Numbered from the stretch's first letter, positions 1 through 6,360 are shown. The stretch: DNA of 14,963 bases from JAPLKX01 sp035530195 (GCA_035530195.1 DATKVG010000184.1:1-14963); one strand, 5' to 3'. Translations and numbers: made by a program. The notes: a model not told the origin generated them from the letters alone.

Positions 1-234
1 CGATTCCCCATGTTGTCCGCCATCGAGTTCAATGGCCAGCCGGGCCTCATGACAGTAGAAATCCAGGATGTATCGGCCAATGGCGTGTTGTCTGCGAAAC
101 TTGGCGCCCCCCAGTTGGCGATTTCGGAGAAGTCGCCCAAAAAGCTTCTCCGCGTCCGTGTCATTATGCCGCATCGCACGGCACAGGGCCAGCACTTCAG
201 GGGGAAGAGGCCTCTTGTTGACACGTTCCCTCAC
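1..234 (-). CDS. DUF559 (Vsr/PD-(D/E)XK-like nuclease fold) protein, N-terminal part only
   Basis: This gene reads leftward and runs off the window edge, so only its first 78 residues are visible. The run AEKLFGRLLRNRQLGGAKF, then FRRQHAIGRYILDFY, then LAIELDGGQHG is the conserved core of DUF559 proteins, which are related to very-short-patch-repair endonucleases. D58 in YILD and E69-L-D71 are the likely acidic metal-binding positions of the fold. The start is a GTG at 234..232, followed by RERV, a common beginning in the family. An in-frame stop lies upstream at 291..289. Immediately upstream is a CCCTCTCCC/GGGAGAGGG hairpin repeat. The family function is not well established: a nuclease role is inferred from the fold, and many copies behave like mobile or dispersed genes. 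The C-terminus cannot be assessed. Confidence 0.85.
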   Translation of the reverse strand, partial: MRERVNKRPLPPEVLALCRAMRHNDTDAEKLFGRLLRNRQLGGAKFRRQHAIGRYILDFYCHEARLAIELDGGQHGES

Positions 235-260
235 CCTAACCCTCTCCCAAGGGGAGAGGG
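231..260. repeat. Short GC-rich hairpin repeat at the DUF559 start
   Basis: A perfect 9-bp stem, CCCTCTCCC at 240..248 and GGGAGAGGG at 252..260, has a 3-nt loop and is flanked by TCACCCTAAC. In translation it gives PHPNPLPRGEG, a phrase that recurs across many bacterial genomes as a dispersed intergenic repeat. Here it lies directly upstream of, and touches, the start of the DUF559 gene. Confidence 0.75.
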
Positions 261-314
261 AACGCTCCCGGGCTGAACCAGAGCTTCTTCACCAGCCCCC
301 TGTCCCCATTTTTC

Positions 315-1295
315 TTACACCCGCACCATTTTGCCGGCGGCGGCAGATTTGTATGCTGCGACCGTCACCTCGACGGCGCGCAACCCGTCAACGCCAGTCA
401 CCGACGGTTCGCGCCGCTCGTCGACGGCGGCCACGAAATCCTGGATCAGTCCCAGGTCGGAGTTGCCGCCCCAATAGGCCCACTCAGCGCGAACGGCATC
501 GTCGTTGTAGATACTAATTTTCTGGTTGAACGCGTCGACCCGGATCACGCCTTTCTCGCAGACGATCTCGATGGTGACATCGCCCCAGGTGGGGAAACTT
601 TTGGCCCGGTTCCAACTGGCGACGTGGCTGACCTGGATGCCGCCTTCCATTTTAAGATGGAGGCTGCCGACATCGTCGGTGTCGATGCCGTGACGCAACA
701 GGTTGCCATTTTCGCAATAGACGCGGGTGAACTCCCGGCCCGTCATCCAGCGCAGCGCGTCCACGATATGCACCGTGTGGTCCATGGTCGCCCCGCCGCC
801 CGACAACGCCTGCTTGGCGAACCAGCCGCCGGGAAACTGCCCGTTGTTGGTGCAGGACGCGGCGTAAACCTCGCCGTACTCGCCCGAATTCAGCATCTGG
901 CGCACGGCCATCATCGGCTCGGAGTACCGCACCGGAAATGCCGTGCCCAGCCCTACCTTGGCGTGTCTGCACGCGGCGATGATGGCCTTCGCGTCGGCGA
1001 CGTTCGGCGCCAGCGGTTTCTCGCACAGTACCCACTTGCCCGCGGCCGCCGCGGCTTCCACCATCTCGCGGTGGCGGACATTTTCGGAAGTCACGATCAC
1101 GCCCTGCATGTCCATCGCGAGGAACTTGTCCAACTCAGGAACGAACGCGGTGTTGAATTCTCTTGCGGCCTTTTTGCCCCGGGTGTGGTTGTCGTCCCAC
1201 ACGGCGGTGAATTCCGCCTCGGCCAGATCATTGAGGCAGGCCGCGTAGCTGTAGGCGTGCATGTGGGCAAAACTCATGATGCCGATTCGGGCCAT
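315..1295 (-). CDS. Gfo/Idh/MocA family oxidoreductase (atypical Rossmann N-terminus)
   Basis: A cytoplasmic NAD(P)-dependent sugar or cyclitol dehydrogenase of 326 residues, a usual family length. The C-terminal alpha/beta substrate domain is clear: the CEKP motif (E92-K93-P94) and GGGATMDHTVHIVDALRW with D172 and H176 match the family's catalytic Lys and Asp/His. The N-terminus reads IGIMSFAHMHAYSY, so the usual GxGxxG nucleotide loop is replaced by a Ser/His-rich one; I believe this marks a recognised sub-branch rather than damage. The start is ATG at 1295..1293 with a GGAGA Shine-Dalgarno about 6-7 nt upstream. In-frame extension to 2564 is only readthrough antisense to codon use and overlaps the next gene. 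It is the last gene of a three-gene operon, 11 nt after the preceding dehydrogenase. The exact substrate cannot be read from sequence. Confidence 0.93.
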   Translation of the reverse strand: MARIGIMSFAHMHAYSYAACLNDLAEAEFTAVWDDNHTRGKKAAREFNTAFVPELDKFLAMDMQGVIVTSENVRHREMVEAAAAAGKWVLCEKPLAPNVADAKAIIAACRHAKVGLGTAFPVRYSEPMMAVRQMLNSGEYGEVYAASCTNNGQFPGGWFAKQALSGGGATMDHTVHIVDALRWMTGREFTRVYCENGNLLRHGIDTDDVGSLHLKMEGGIQVSHVASWNRAKSFPTWGDVTIEIVCEKGVIRVDAFNQKISIYNDDAVRAEWAYWGGNSDLGLIQDFVAAVDERREPSVTGVDGLRAVEVTVAAYKSAAAGKMVRV

Positions 1296-1306
1296 GTCAA
1301 TTCTCC

Positions 1307-2284
1307 TTACAGCTTGACGGGCTTGCCGGTTTCGGCGGATTCGAGCGCGGCCAGCGCCATCCGCACGGCTTCGGTGGCGTCGCGGGCGGTGACACGCGGC
1401 TGGCGCGTATCGCGCACCCACGCCAGAAATTCCTCCCACTCGAGTTGGTACGGGCTTTTGGGGACGGGGCTCGCGGGCACGATCGTGCTTGGGGTCTCGC
1501 CGGGCGCGGTGCGTTTCATGGTGAAGATTGGCGTCTCGTCGCTGTTGAACTGGAGCATGCCCTTGTCGCCGCAAATCTCGGTTTCGACTCGGAACCCGCC
1601 GGGCTGCGCCCACGTCCCGATGACTTTGGCAATGACGCCGCTCTTCATCCGGAACGTCGCCATCGAATAATCGATCGCCTCGGGCTCGCCCCTGCGCAGC
1701 GCCTGGCAAAACACCCGTTCCGCGTCGCCGAACGTGTATCTCAGCCAGTCGATGTCGTGGATCATGCTGTCCAGCGTCACGCCGCCGCTCTGTCCGTAGT
1801 CTCTGAACCACCCGTCGATGCCCATCGGGAACAGGCCCCCGCGGTATAGCTTCACGAAACCCGGCTTCCCCACCTTTCCCGCGGCCAATTGCGCGCGCAT
1901 CGCCTCGAATTCCTGAAAGTAACGCACCACGTGTGCCACGAACAGTTTCACCTTGGCCTTCCGCGCCGCCGCCATTACGTCCCGGCACTGCCGCACGGTT
2001 CTCGCAAACGGTTTCTCGCAGAAAATGCTCTTGCCGGCCTCGGCCGCGGCAATCGCATAGCCGGCGTGGGTGGGTGTGGGCGAACAAATCGCCACGATAT
2101 CGACCTCGGGATCGGCGATCACGGCCATCGAATCGTCCGACGCGGCCGCACCGTATGGCTCCGCCAGCACTTTGGCGTGGTGCTTGTATTTGTCGCCGCA
2201 CGCGATGATCTTCAGCCCGCATGCCGCCGCCATGCTTGCGTGCAGGTGGCCCATGGTGCCGCAGCCGATGATGGCTACCCTCAT
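1307..2284 (-). CDS. Gfo/Idh/MocA family oxidoreductase (inositol/sugar dehydrogenase-like)
   Basis: A 325-residue cytoplasmic NAD(P)-dependent oxidoreductase. The Rossmann domain begins at once with VAIIGCGTMGHLH (GxGxxG). CSPTPTHAGYA and the FCEKPFA motif (E90-K91-P92) follow, then the substrate domain with GGVTLDSMIHDIDWLRY carrying D172 and H176. These are the signatures of myo-inositol 2-dehydrogenase and related sugar dehydrogenases. The ATG at 2284..2282 is preceded by GGGAGG with 9 nt spacing, a strong ribosome-binding site. It lies 33 nt after the isomerase stop and 11 nt before the second dehydrogenase, so all three genes are probably cotranscribed. Two different Gfo/Idh enzymes beside a TIM-barrel isomerase is a common arrangement for oxidation/epimerisation of a non-glucose sugar. 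Substrate unknown. Confidence 0.95.
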   Translation of the reverse strand: MRVAIIGCGTMGHLHASMAAACGLKIIACGDKYKHHAKVLAEPYGAAASDDSMAVIADPEVDIVAICSPTPTHAGYAIAAAEAGKSIFCEKPFARTVRQCRDVMAAARKAKVKLFVAHVVRYFQEFEAMRAQLAAGKVGKPGFVKLYRGGLFPMGIDGWFRDYGQSGGVTLDSMIHDIDWLRYTFGDAERVFCQALRRGEPEAIDYSMATFRMKSGVIAKVIGTWAQPGGFRVETEICGDKGMLQFNSDETPIFTMKRTAPGETPSTIVPASPVPKSPYQLEWEEFLAWVRDTRQPRVTARDATEAVRMALAALESAETGKPVKL

Positions 2285-2317
2285 GAGGTCGATCCTCCCA
2301 ATCCCGTTCGAGTCGTG

Positions 2318-3133
2318 TTACAGCGCCATGATGGCCTTGAGGCTTGCTGCCACGTGCTCGAGCGTCACCTCCAACCCGTACGGGTAAGGCCAGTACTCCG
2401 CCGTAAGCACGCCATCGTAGCCCGTCTCCCGCAGCGCCGACATCACTCGAGGCCAGTCTACACTCCCCTCGAGCAGCATCACAAATCCCTCGAGCGTGCC
2501 CACGCCGGCGCGGAAATCTTTCGCGTGGATCATCCGGATTCTCTTGCCCAGGATCCTGATCCACTGCTCCGGGAAACCTGTCAGGATCGCGTTCCCAATA
2601 TCAACATATGCCCCGACGTACGGGCTTTGGAACTGATCGATGAAATCCCGCATCTCCAACGGGCTCAGCAGAAACTTGTTCCACACATTCTCGATCCCGA
2701 GCGTGACCCGGCACCGTTCCGCTACCGCCAGCAGGTCGTCGATCGACTTGATCGCGTTTTCCATGGCGGCGTCATAAGGTGTTTCCGCGGAAACTATCCC
2801 CGGAACCGTCAGCAACGTCTCCGCGCCAAGCCACTGCGCGATCTGCAGCGCCTGGCCGATCGCGTCGCGGCCCTTGTCCCGAACCGCCCGGTCCGGCGAC
2901 GTGAGCGGGAAATCCCACCCGATGCCCGACGCCACGCTCTGCAACTCGAGCCCAAGCTCGCCCGCATGCTTCCGCAGCGCGGTCACGTCCGCCTCCGTCG
3001 CATCCAACTTGACCGGCCCGTTCACGCCCACGCAGACTTCGAACGCATCAAACCCCGCCTCCTTCGCCATCGACATCGCCTTCGTCGCAGGGATAGCCTC
3101 CCCAAACGCCCACTGATTGATTGCTGGTTTCAT
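2318..3133 (-). CDS. Sugar phosphate isomerase/epimerase family TIM-barrel protein
   Basis: A 271-residue member of the AP-endonuclease-2-like TIM barrel superfamily (IolE, IolI, hydroxypyruvate isomerase, ketose 3-epimerase relatives). The four metal ligands expected of the ketose epimerase branch can be placed: E148 in LGIENVW, D178 in YVDIGN, H203 in RMIHAKD, and E246 in LTAEYWPYP. The N-terminus KPAINQWAF and FDAFEVCVGV fit strands 1 and 2. There is no signal peptide, so it is cytoplasmic. The ATG at 3133..3131 has a GGGGAG Shine-Dalgarno about 6 nt upstream. It is the promoter-proximal gene of the operon with the two Gfo/Idh dehydrogenases, so an oxidised or keto sugar made by one enzyme may be the substrate of another. 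The specific sugar is unassigned. Confidence 0.93.
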   Translation of the reverse strand: MKPAINQWAFGEAIPATKAMSMAKEAGFDAFEVCVGVNGPVKLDATEADVTALRKHAGELGLELQSVASGIGWDFPLTSPDRAVRDKGRDAIGQALQIAQWLGAETLLTVPGIVSAETPYDAAMENAIKSIDDLLAVAERCRVTLGIENVWNKFLLSPLEMRDFIDQFQSPYVGAYVDIGNAILTGFPEQWIRILGKRIRMIHAKDFRAGVGTLEGFVMLLEGSVDWPRVMSALRETGYDGVLTAEYWPYPYGLEVTLEHVAASLKAIMAL

Positions 3134-3177
3134 TGTGATCTCCCCTTCCCAAAAAGGAGCTACTTGCCCAGAAAGAG

Positions 3178-3206
3178 ATTATATGAAACTGTCTGGTTAA
3201 CCGCAA
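3178..3206 (-). promoter_or_regulatory. Sigma-70-type promoter for the isomerase-dehydrogenase operon
   Basis: On the minus strand TTGCGG (3206..3201) and a perfect TATAAT (3183..3178) are separated by 17 bp. Transcription would start near 3171, leaving a leader of about 38 nt before the ATG at 3133. The -35 hexamer falls inside the left arm of the inverted repeat at 3197..3218. Prediction from sequence only. Confidence 0.6.
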
Positions 3207-3352
3207 AGAACGCAAAGACCTCAGAGAAATACGTTGGTAACTCTTCCTTGTCGTGTTCCGCTGCGCAAAACTTTGCGGCAGTTGGCCAAGCGGGTCGCCC
3301 TCGGCCACTTGCGCGTTCGTGCATTTTGCTCTTTGTGCTCTTTTGTGGCTAA
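3197..3352. repeat. Imperfect inverted-repeat element with CGCAAAGAACGCAAAGA-type arms
   Basis: The left arm at 3197..3218 (TTAACCGCAAAGAACG then CAAAGA) and the right arm at 3330..3352 (reverse complement TTAGCCACAAAAGAGC then ACAAAGA) match at 18 of 22 positions with one gap. About 110 bp of non-coding DNA separates them. Arms of this AAAGA/ACGCAAAG type recur between genes in many environmental genomes, which suggests a dispersed non-autonomous element. No transposase is present here. Confidence 0.6.
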
Positions 3353-3358
3353 TACCAA

Positions 3359-3500
3359 CCGGCGAAAACTGCCGGAGGCGGCATGTTTTTTCCCATCCGG
3401 TTTACCGCCGGAACTTGCAGGGCCTTGCCTGGCAAGGCTTTGCGCCGTGCGCCGCGTCTGGCACGGGGGTTGCTCTCTCCGGCCAGGCAGTTTCTGCCGG
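3359..3500. repeat. Nested dyad-symmetry region around the sigma-54 promoter
   Basis: CCGGCGAAAACTGCCGG at 3359..3375 is nearly the reverse complement of CCAGGCAGTTTCTGCCGG at 3483..3500. Halfway between them lies a perfect palindrome, GCCTTGCC-T-GGCAAGGC at 3422..3438. Both dyads are centred at about 3430, so the whole stretch has a common centre of symmetry, although the sequence between is only weakly symmetric. It could be a decayed inverted-repeat element or a regulator-binding region upstream of the peptidase promoter. Confidence 0.5.
3459..3474 (+). promoter_or_regulatory. Sigma-54 (RpoN) -24/-12 promoter for the M23 peptidase gene
   Basis: TGGCACGGGGGTTGCT agrees at every defined position with the RpoN consensus TGGCACG-N4-TTGC[A/T]. 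The invariant GG (3460..3461) and GC (3472..3473) are separated by exactly 10 bp. Transcription would start near 3485, giving a leader of about 108 nt before the ATG at 3593. Such promoters need an enhancer-binding ATPase. None is encoded in the window. Confidence 0.75.
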
Positions 3501-3510
3501 TTTCCGGCAG
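3494..3510 (+). other. Hairpin in the 5' leader of the M23 gene
   Basis: CTGCCGG-TTT-CCGGCAG is a perfect 7-bp stem with a 3-nt loop, lying about 9 nt after the predicted sigma-54 start. It would form at the 5' end of the transcript and could stabilise it. No U-run follows, so it is not a convincing terminator. No known riboswitch class was recognised in the leader. Confidence 0.5.
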
Positions 3511-3592
3511 GCGGCTTGTGCCCGTTACGCATGCGGCGGTGCGTGCGGGGCGGGCAGGGCACAGCGAGGGGACATAGGAGTACCAGCGCCCT

Positions 3593-4522
3593 ATGAGCGC
3601 AATAGTCGCGGCGGTTACGCCTGCAGTTGCATCCGGAAATACAGGACGCAACGTCAACCTTACCGCTGTCAGGCACAACGCAAGGGTGGATTTCCAATCG
3701 CTTCTGGCGGCGTTTCGCGAAGCACAGCCTACCCGACCAACACACGCTGCCCAGTCCGCCGACCCTGCCTACACCGTTAAAAAGGGCGACACGCTCTCGG
3801 CCATTTGCGCCGCCTCATTGCGCTCCTCCGGCTCGAAACCTTCCCAGGCCGACATCATGACCGCGGTACGTCGGTTGGCCTCGGCCAACGGCATCGCCAA
3901 CCCTGACCGCATCTTTACAGGCCAGCAACTGGACTTGTCGGCCGTCCAACCCGCCGGTTCAACTGCCGCCGGGGCCATGGCGGCCGCCGCCTCGCCCGGC
4001 CCGGTTAAGGCGGCGCCGCCGCAAGGCGGTGGTGCGATGGCGCCCGCCGAATACGAGTTGGCGGTGTTGGTGCAAGCCATTTCAGGCGTCCGCGGCAAAA
4101 ACGCCGCACGCACGCAGCGCATGGTCGCCGGATCGACCCGGATCACCTCCCCGTTCGGTCTCAGGAAGAACCCGTTCACCCGCCGCGCCGAGTATCACAG
4201 CGGAATCGACATTGCGGCCATTCCGGGTTCTCAAGTTTACCCGGTAAGGCCGGGCGAGGTGGTATTCAGCGGCTGGCAGCCGGGCTACGGCAAAGTCGTC
4301 ATTGTCAGCCACAGCGACGGCGCCGAGACGCTCTACGCCCACAACCAGCGCAACCTCGTCAGCCGCGGCCAGCAAATCGGGTGGGATACGCCGGTGGCGC
4401 GGGTCGGCAGCACAGGCAATTCGACGGGGCCGCACGTCCATTTTGAAATGCGCAGAAACGGCCGGGCGGTCAACCCCACCGCCACGGCAACCGCCTCACT
4501 CGAAGTAGCCCAGGCTCTGTAA
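3593..4522 (+). CDS. LysM + M23 (LytM-type) peptidoglycan hydrolase, sigma-54-driven
   Basis: This 309-residue protein has a LysM module at about 58-115 (YTVKKGDTLSAICAA to GQQLDLS), an Ala/Gly/Pro-rich linker at about 118-150, and a C-terminal M23 zinc endopeptidase domain at about 175-295. The zinc and catalytic residues are intact: H202 and D206 in YHSGID, H250 in LYAH, and HVHFE with H281 and H283. It should cleave peptide cross-links in peptidoglycan. No Sec signal peptide or membrane segment is visible, which is odd for a wall enzyme. The short segment VDFQSLLAAF at 32-41 is reminiscent of flagellar rod/FlgJ-type export substrates. The ATG has AGGAG 12 nt upstream, a rather long spacing. 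Its 3' end overlaps the convergent sulfatase-like gene by 27 bp. The enzyme class is secure; a flagellar role is inference. Confidence 0.93.
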   Translation: MSAIVAAVTPAVASGNTGRNVNLTAVRHNARVDFQSLLAAFREAQPTRPTHAAQSADPAYTVKKGDTLSAICAASLRSSGSKPSQADIMTAVRRLASANGIANPDRIFTGQQLDLSAVQPAGSTAAGAMAAAASPGPVKAAPPQGGGAMAPAEYELAVLVQAISGVRGKNAARTQRMVAGSTRITSPFGLRKNPFTRRAEYHSGIDIAAIPGSQVYPVRPGEVVFSGWQPGYGKVVIVSHSDGAETLYAHNQRNLVSRGQQIGWDTPVARVGSTGNSTGPHVHFEMRRNGRAVNPTATATASLEVAQAL

Positions 4523-5788
4523 GGCCCTCTTGTCCTCGTCTGAAAGCGGAACCACTTGCGTCTGGCCCTTGGGATGCTCTTTCTGCCAGGCCTGGACGAG
4601 TTTCTTGAACTCGAGCACGCGTTGCGGCTGCTCTTTGGCGACGTTCTTCAGTTCCATCGGGTCGGTGTCGATTTGGAACAACTCGACCTGGCTGCCGCCG
4701 GTGATGATCTTCCAGCCGTCATGGACAACGCCGCTCCGCATCGGCCCGCTGCCGCCCATCAGAAATTTGGCCCCGGGCAGCTTGGGCACAGCCCCGCCGT
4801 AAGTCTCCAAAAACCTCATCCGACCCGGCTGCGGCGGGTTGTTGATAAGGTCGCGGCCCAGCATCCCCGCGGGTGCGGTAAGGCTGGCGAGGGCAAGCAG
4901 GGTTGGGCCGACGTCTATCGTGCAGGCGGGCAGCGGCGTCCGGCCGGGTTTGACTCCCGGCGCCCGGATAAACAGGGGAACGCGCATGTTGGTCTGGTAA
5001 ATCCTGCGGCCGTGGCCGAGATAGTTGTGCTCATAAAGGCTCTCGCCGTGGTCAGCCACGAACAGCACGATCGTGTCCTCCGGCACCGCCTCAAACAGGC
5101 GCGCGATCTGCCCGTCCATGTAGGCTACTTCCGTGTCATATTTGACCCGGACACGGTCGTGCAGGTTGAGCCGCCAGAGTTGCTTGCCGGTCCTGTTGAG
5201 GTCGCGGTGGTAATTGTACGGCGCGTGCGGATCCGAGTAATGGACCCAAAAGAAAAACGGCTTGCTCTTATCGCGCGCCGCCAGCAGCGCCAGCGCCGTA
5301 TCCGTGACGTTCTTGCCGTTTCGCTCCGGCTTGATAATGCCCCAGCGCTTGTCGTGAAAGGCGTCGTCGTAGATGTCGAACCCGCGGCCAAGCCTGCTGA
5401 GGCGGTCTTTGAGCGTCCAGTTGCTCTGGACACACATCGTCTGATACCCCGCCGCTTGGAAAACCTCCTGAACCAGCGGGACATCCCCCGGCATTTTCAG
5501 CCCGTTGCGCGGGGTGCCCGTCATCCGCGGATACAACGAGCTCAACATCGCTCCAAATGATGGCAGCGTCAGCGGGATTTCGCACAGGCAGTCTTCAAAC
5601 ACCAGCGACTGCCCGGCGAGTTCGTCGAGAAACGGCGTGGTCTCACAAGGGTGGCCATAACACCCTAGATAATCCGACCGCAGGGTGTCGGCGCTCAGGA
5701 AAAGGACGTTGGGAGCGGCCGACGCCGGAAAGACCGCAGCAACCAGACAGCAAATTACTATCAAGAATGGGAAACGCACGATATACAC
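4496..5788 (-). CDS. Sulfatase-like hydrolase of the alkaline phosphatase superfamily, Thr in place of formylglycine Cys
   Basis: A 430-residue exported hydrolase. From the GTG start at 5788..5786 it opens with a signal peptide (FPFLIVICCLVAAVF) and probable cleavage after ASA (residues 22-24). The sulfatase core follows: SADTLRSDYLGCYG, TPFLDELA, HYSDPHAPYN (H183, D186, H188), VADHGESLYEH (D246, H247) and GHG (H259). The C-terminal LSDEDKRALQSLGYFE is typical of the family. The nucleophile site reads PLTLPSFGAMLSSLYP, so T74 occupies the Cys/Ser position of C-x-P-S-R and the Arg is absent. It is probably not matured by formylglycine-generating enzyme; a phosphoester or sulfate ester substrate is possible. 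GTG at 5779..5777 is an alternative start. Its start lies 8 nt after the lipoprotein stop, suggesting translational coupling, with no clear Shine-Dalgarno of its own. Confidence 0.88.
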   Translation of the reverse strand: MYIVRFPFLIVICCLVAAVFPASAAPNVLFLSADTLRSDYLGCYGHPCETTPFLDELAGQSLVFEDCLCEIPLTLPSFGAMLSSLYPRMTGTPRNGLKMPGDVPLVQEVFQAAGYQTMCVQSNWTLKDRLSRLGRGFDIYDDAFHDKRWGIIKPERNGKNVTDTALALLAARDKSKPFFFWVHYSDPHAPYNYHRDLNRTGKQLWRLNLHDRVRVKYDTEVAYMDGQIARLFEAVPEDTIVLFVADHGESLYEHNYLGHGRRIYQTNMRVPLFIRAPGVKPGRTPLPACTIDVGPTLLALASLTAPAGMLGRDLINNPPQPGRMRFLETYGGAVPKLPGAKFLMGGSGPMRSGVVHDGWKIITGGSQVELFQIDTDPMELKNVAKEQPQRVLEFKKLVQAWQKEHPKGQTQVVPLSDEDKRALQSLGYFE

Positions 5789-5796
5789 CAGACGGT

Positions 5797-6225
5797 TTAA
5801 GGGTTGAGGATTTTCAGGGGAACCGTTGTGGAAAGCGGAACGGTGCCTTCTTTGCTCTTCACAGGCACAACGGTCCCGTCGGCCCGGTAGGCGGTGAGCT
5901 GGAGCAGGAAGTCGCCCGGGGTGGCCTGAAACGGCACGTCGACCTGCAGAACCCACACGTTGTCGTCGGCTTTCTCGTCGGGCGCCAGCCCGTCATCGTG
6001 AAGTTTCAGCCGGATCGTGGGATCTTCCCTGACAACACCCTCAACGCGCCGAACGATGTCGTATCGGTCTTTGACTTCAACTTGGATCATGGCGGTGTCG
6101 CCGGGCTTGAGCTGATCGGGCGCGATCGCGGCCCGCTGGAACTGTGGCTGGCGCGAAGCCGTGTTACATCCCGCAATGCTTATGAACAAAACGAGTAGCG
6201 CAATTGTGTATGCAGCCTGCTTCAT
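5797..6225 (-). CDS. Small lipoprotein with a single beta-sandwich-like domain
   Basis: A 142-residue lipoprotein. The N-terminus has a hydrophobic segment and the lipobox I17-A18-G19-C20, so it should be lipidated on Cys20 and anchored to a membrane. The rest has the pattern of one extracellular beta-sandwich: PGDTAMIQVEVKD, RLKLHDDGLAPDEKADDNVW (acidic loop around D77, D78, D87, D88, possibly Ca-binding), then FLLQLTAYRADG. This resembles the choice-of-anchor/Ig-like domains attached to exported proteins. The ATG at 6225..6223 has GGAGG 5 nt upstream, so the longer in-frame opening to 6495 is rejected. It is the first gene of a two-gene unit with the sulfatase-like hydrolase, 8 nt apart, and may hold that enzyme or its substrate at the cell surface. 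No specific function is known. Confidence 0.85.
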   Translation of the reverse strand: MKQAAYTIALLVLFISIAGCNTASRQPQFQRAAIAPDQLKPGDTAMIQVEVKDRYDIVRRVEGVVREDPTIRLKLHDDGLAPDEKADDNVWVLQVDVPFQATPGDFLLQLTAYRADGTVVPVKSKEGTVPLSTTVPLKILNP

Positions 6226-6235
6226 GTCGCCTCCA

Positions 6236-6252
6236 CCCGCTTCCAAAGCGGG
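6236..6252 (-). other. Hairpin just upstream of the lipoprotein ribosome-binding site
   Basis: On the minus-strand mRNA, CCCGCTT-TGG-AAGCGGG forms a perfect 7-bp stem ending a few nucleotides before the GGAGG of the lipoprotein gene. It could stabilise the leader or tune translation. There is no U-run. Confidence 0.4.
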
Positions 6253-6293
6253 AATAAGCCTGTGTTGCGGCCATTCAAGGTCAACTGCTGTGA

Positions 6294-6323
6294 AGCCTAG
6301 CCCAATGTTCAACGTGGTGTCAA
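6294..6323 (-). promoter_or_regulatory. Candidate sigma-70 promoter for the lipoprotein-sulfatase unit
   Basis: On the minus strand a perfect TTGACA (6323..6318) is followed after 18 bp by TAGGCT (6299..6294), which keeps the T, A and final T of the -10 box. Transcription would start near 6287, about 60 nt before the ATG. Moderate support only. Confidence 0.4.
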
Positions 6324-6360
6324 CATCGACTCCATAGTTGCGAATTCCACTACAACGTCG

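Noticed and set aside
1296..2564. In-frame upstream extension of the first Gfo/Idh gene (749 residues in all)
   Set aside because: The extra 423 residues have low-complexity Arg/Gly-rich composition and overlap the second dehydrogenase in another frame. A good ribosome-binding site precedes the ATG at 1295.
1889..3352. A 487-codon plus-strand frame across the isomerase and dehydrogenase
   Set aside because: Antisense to two well-supported genes, Arg/His/Pro-rich, no domain.
3511..3592. A riboswitch (for example c-di-AMP type) in the M23 leader
   Set aside because: Such elements control wall hydrolases in other bacteria, but I could not match the conserved core here, and the leader is short if the sigma-54 start is right.
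5789..5956. N-terminal extension of the sulfatase-like protein by 56 residues
   Set aside because: It overlaps the lipoprotein gene in another frame and would place 56 charged residues before a clear signal peptide.
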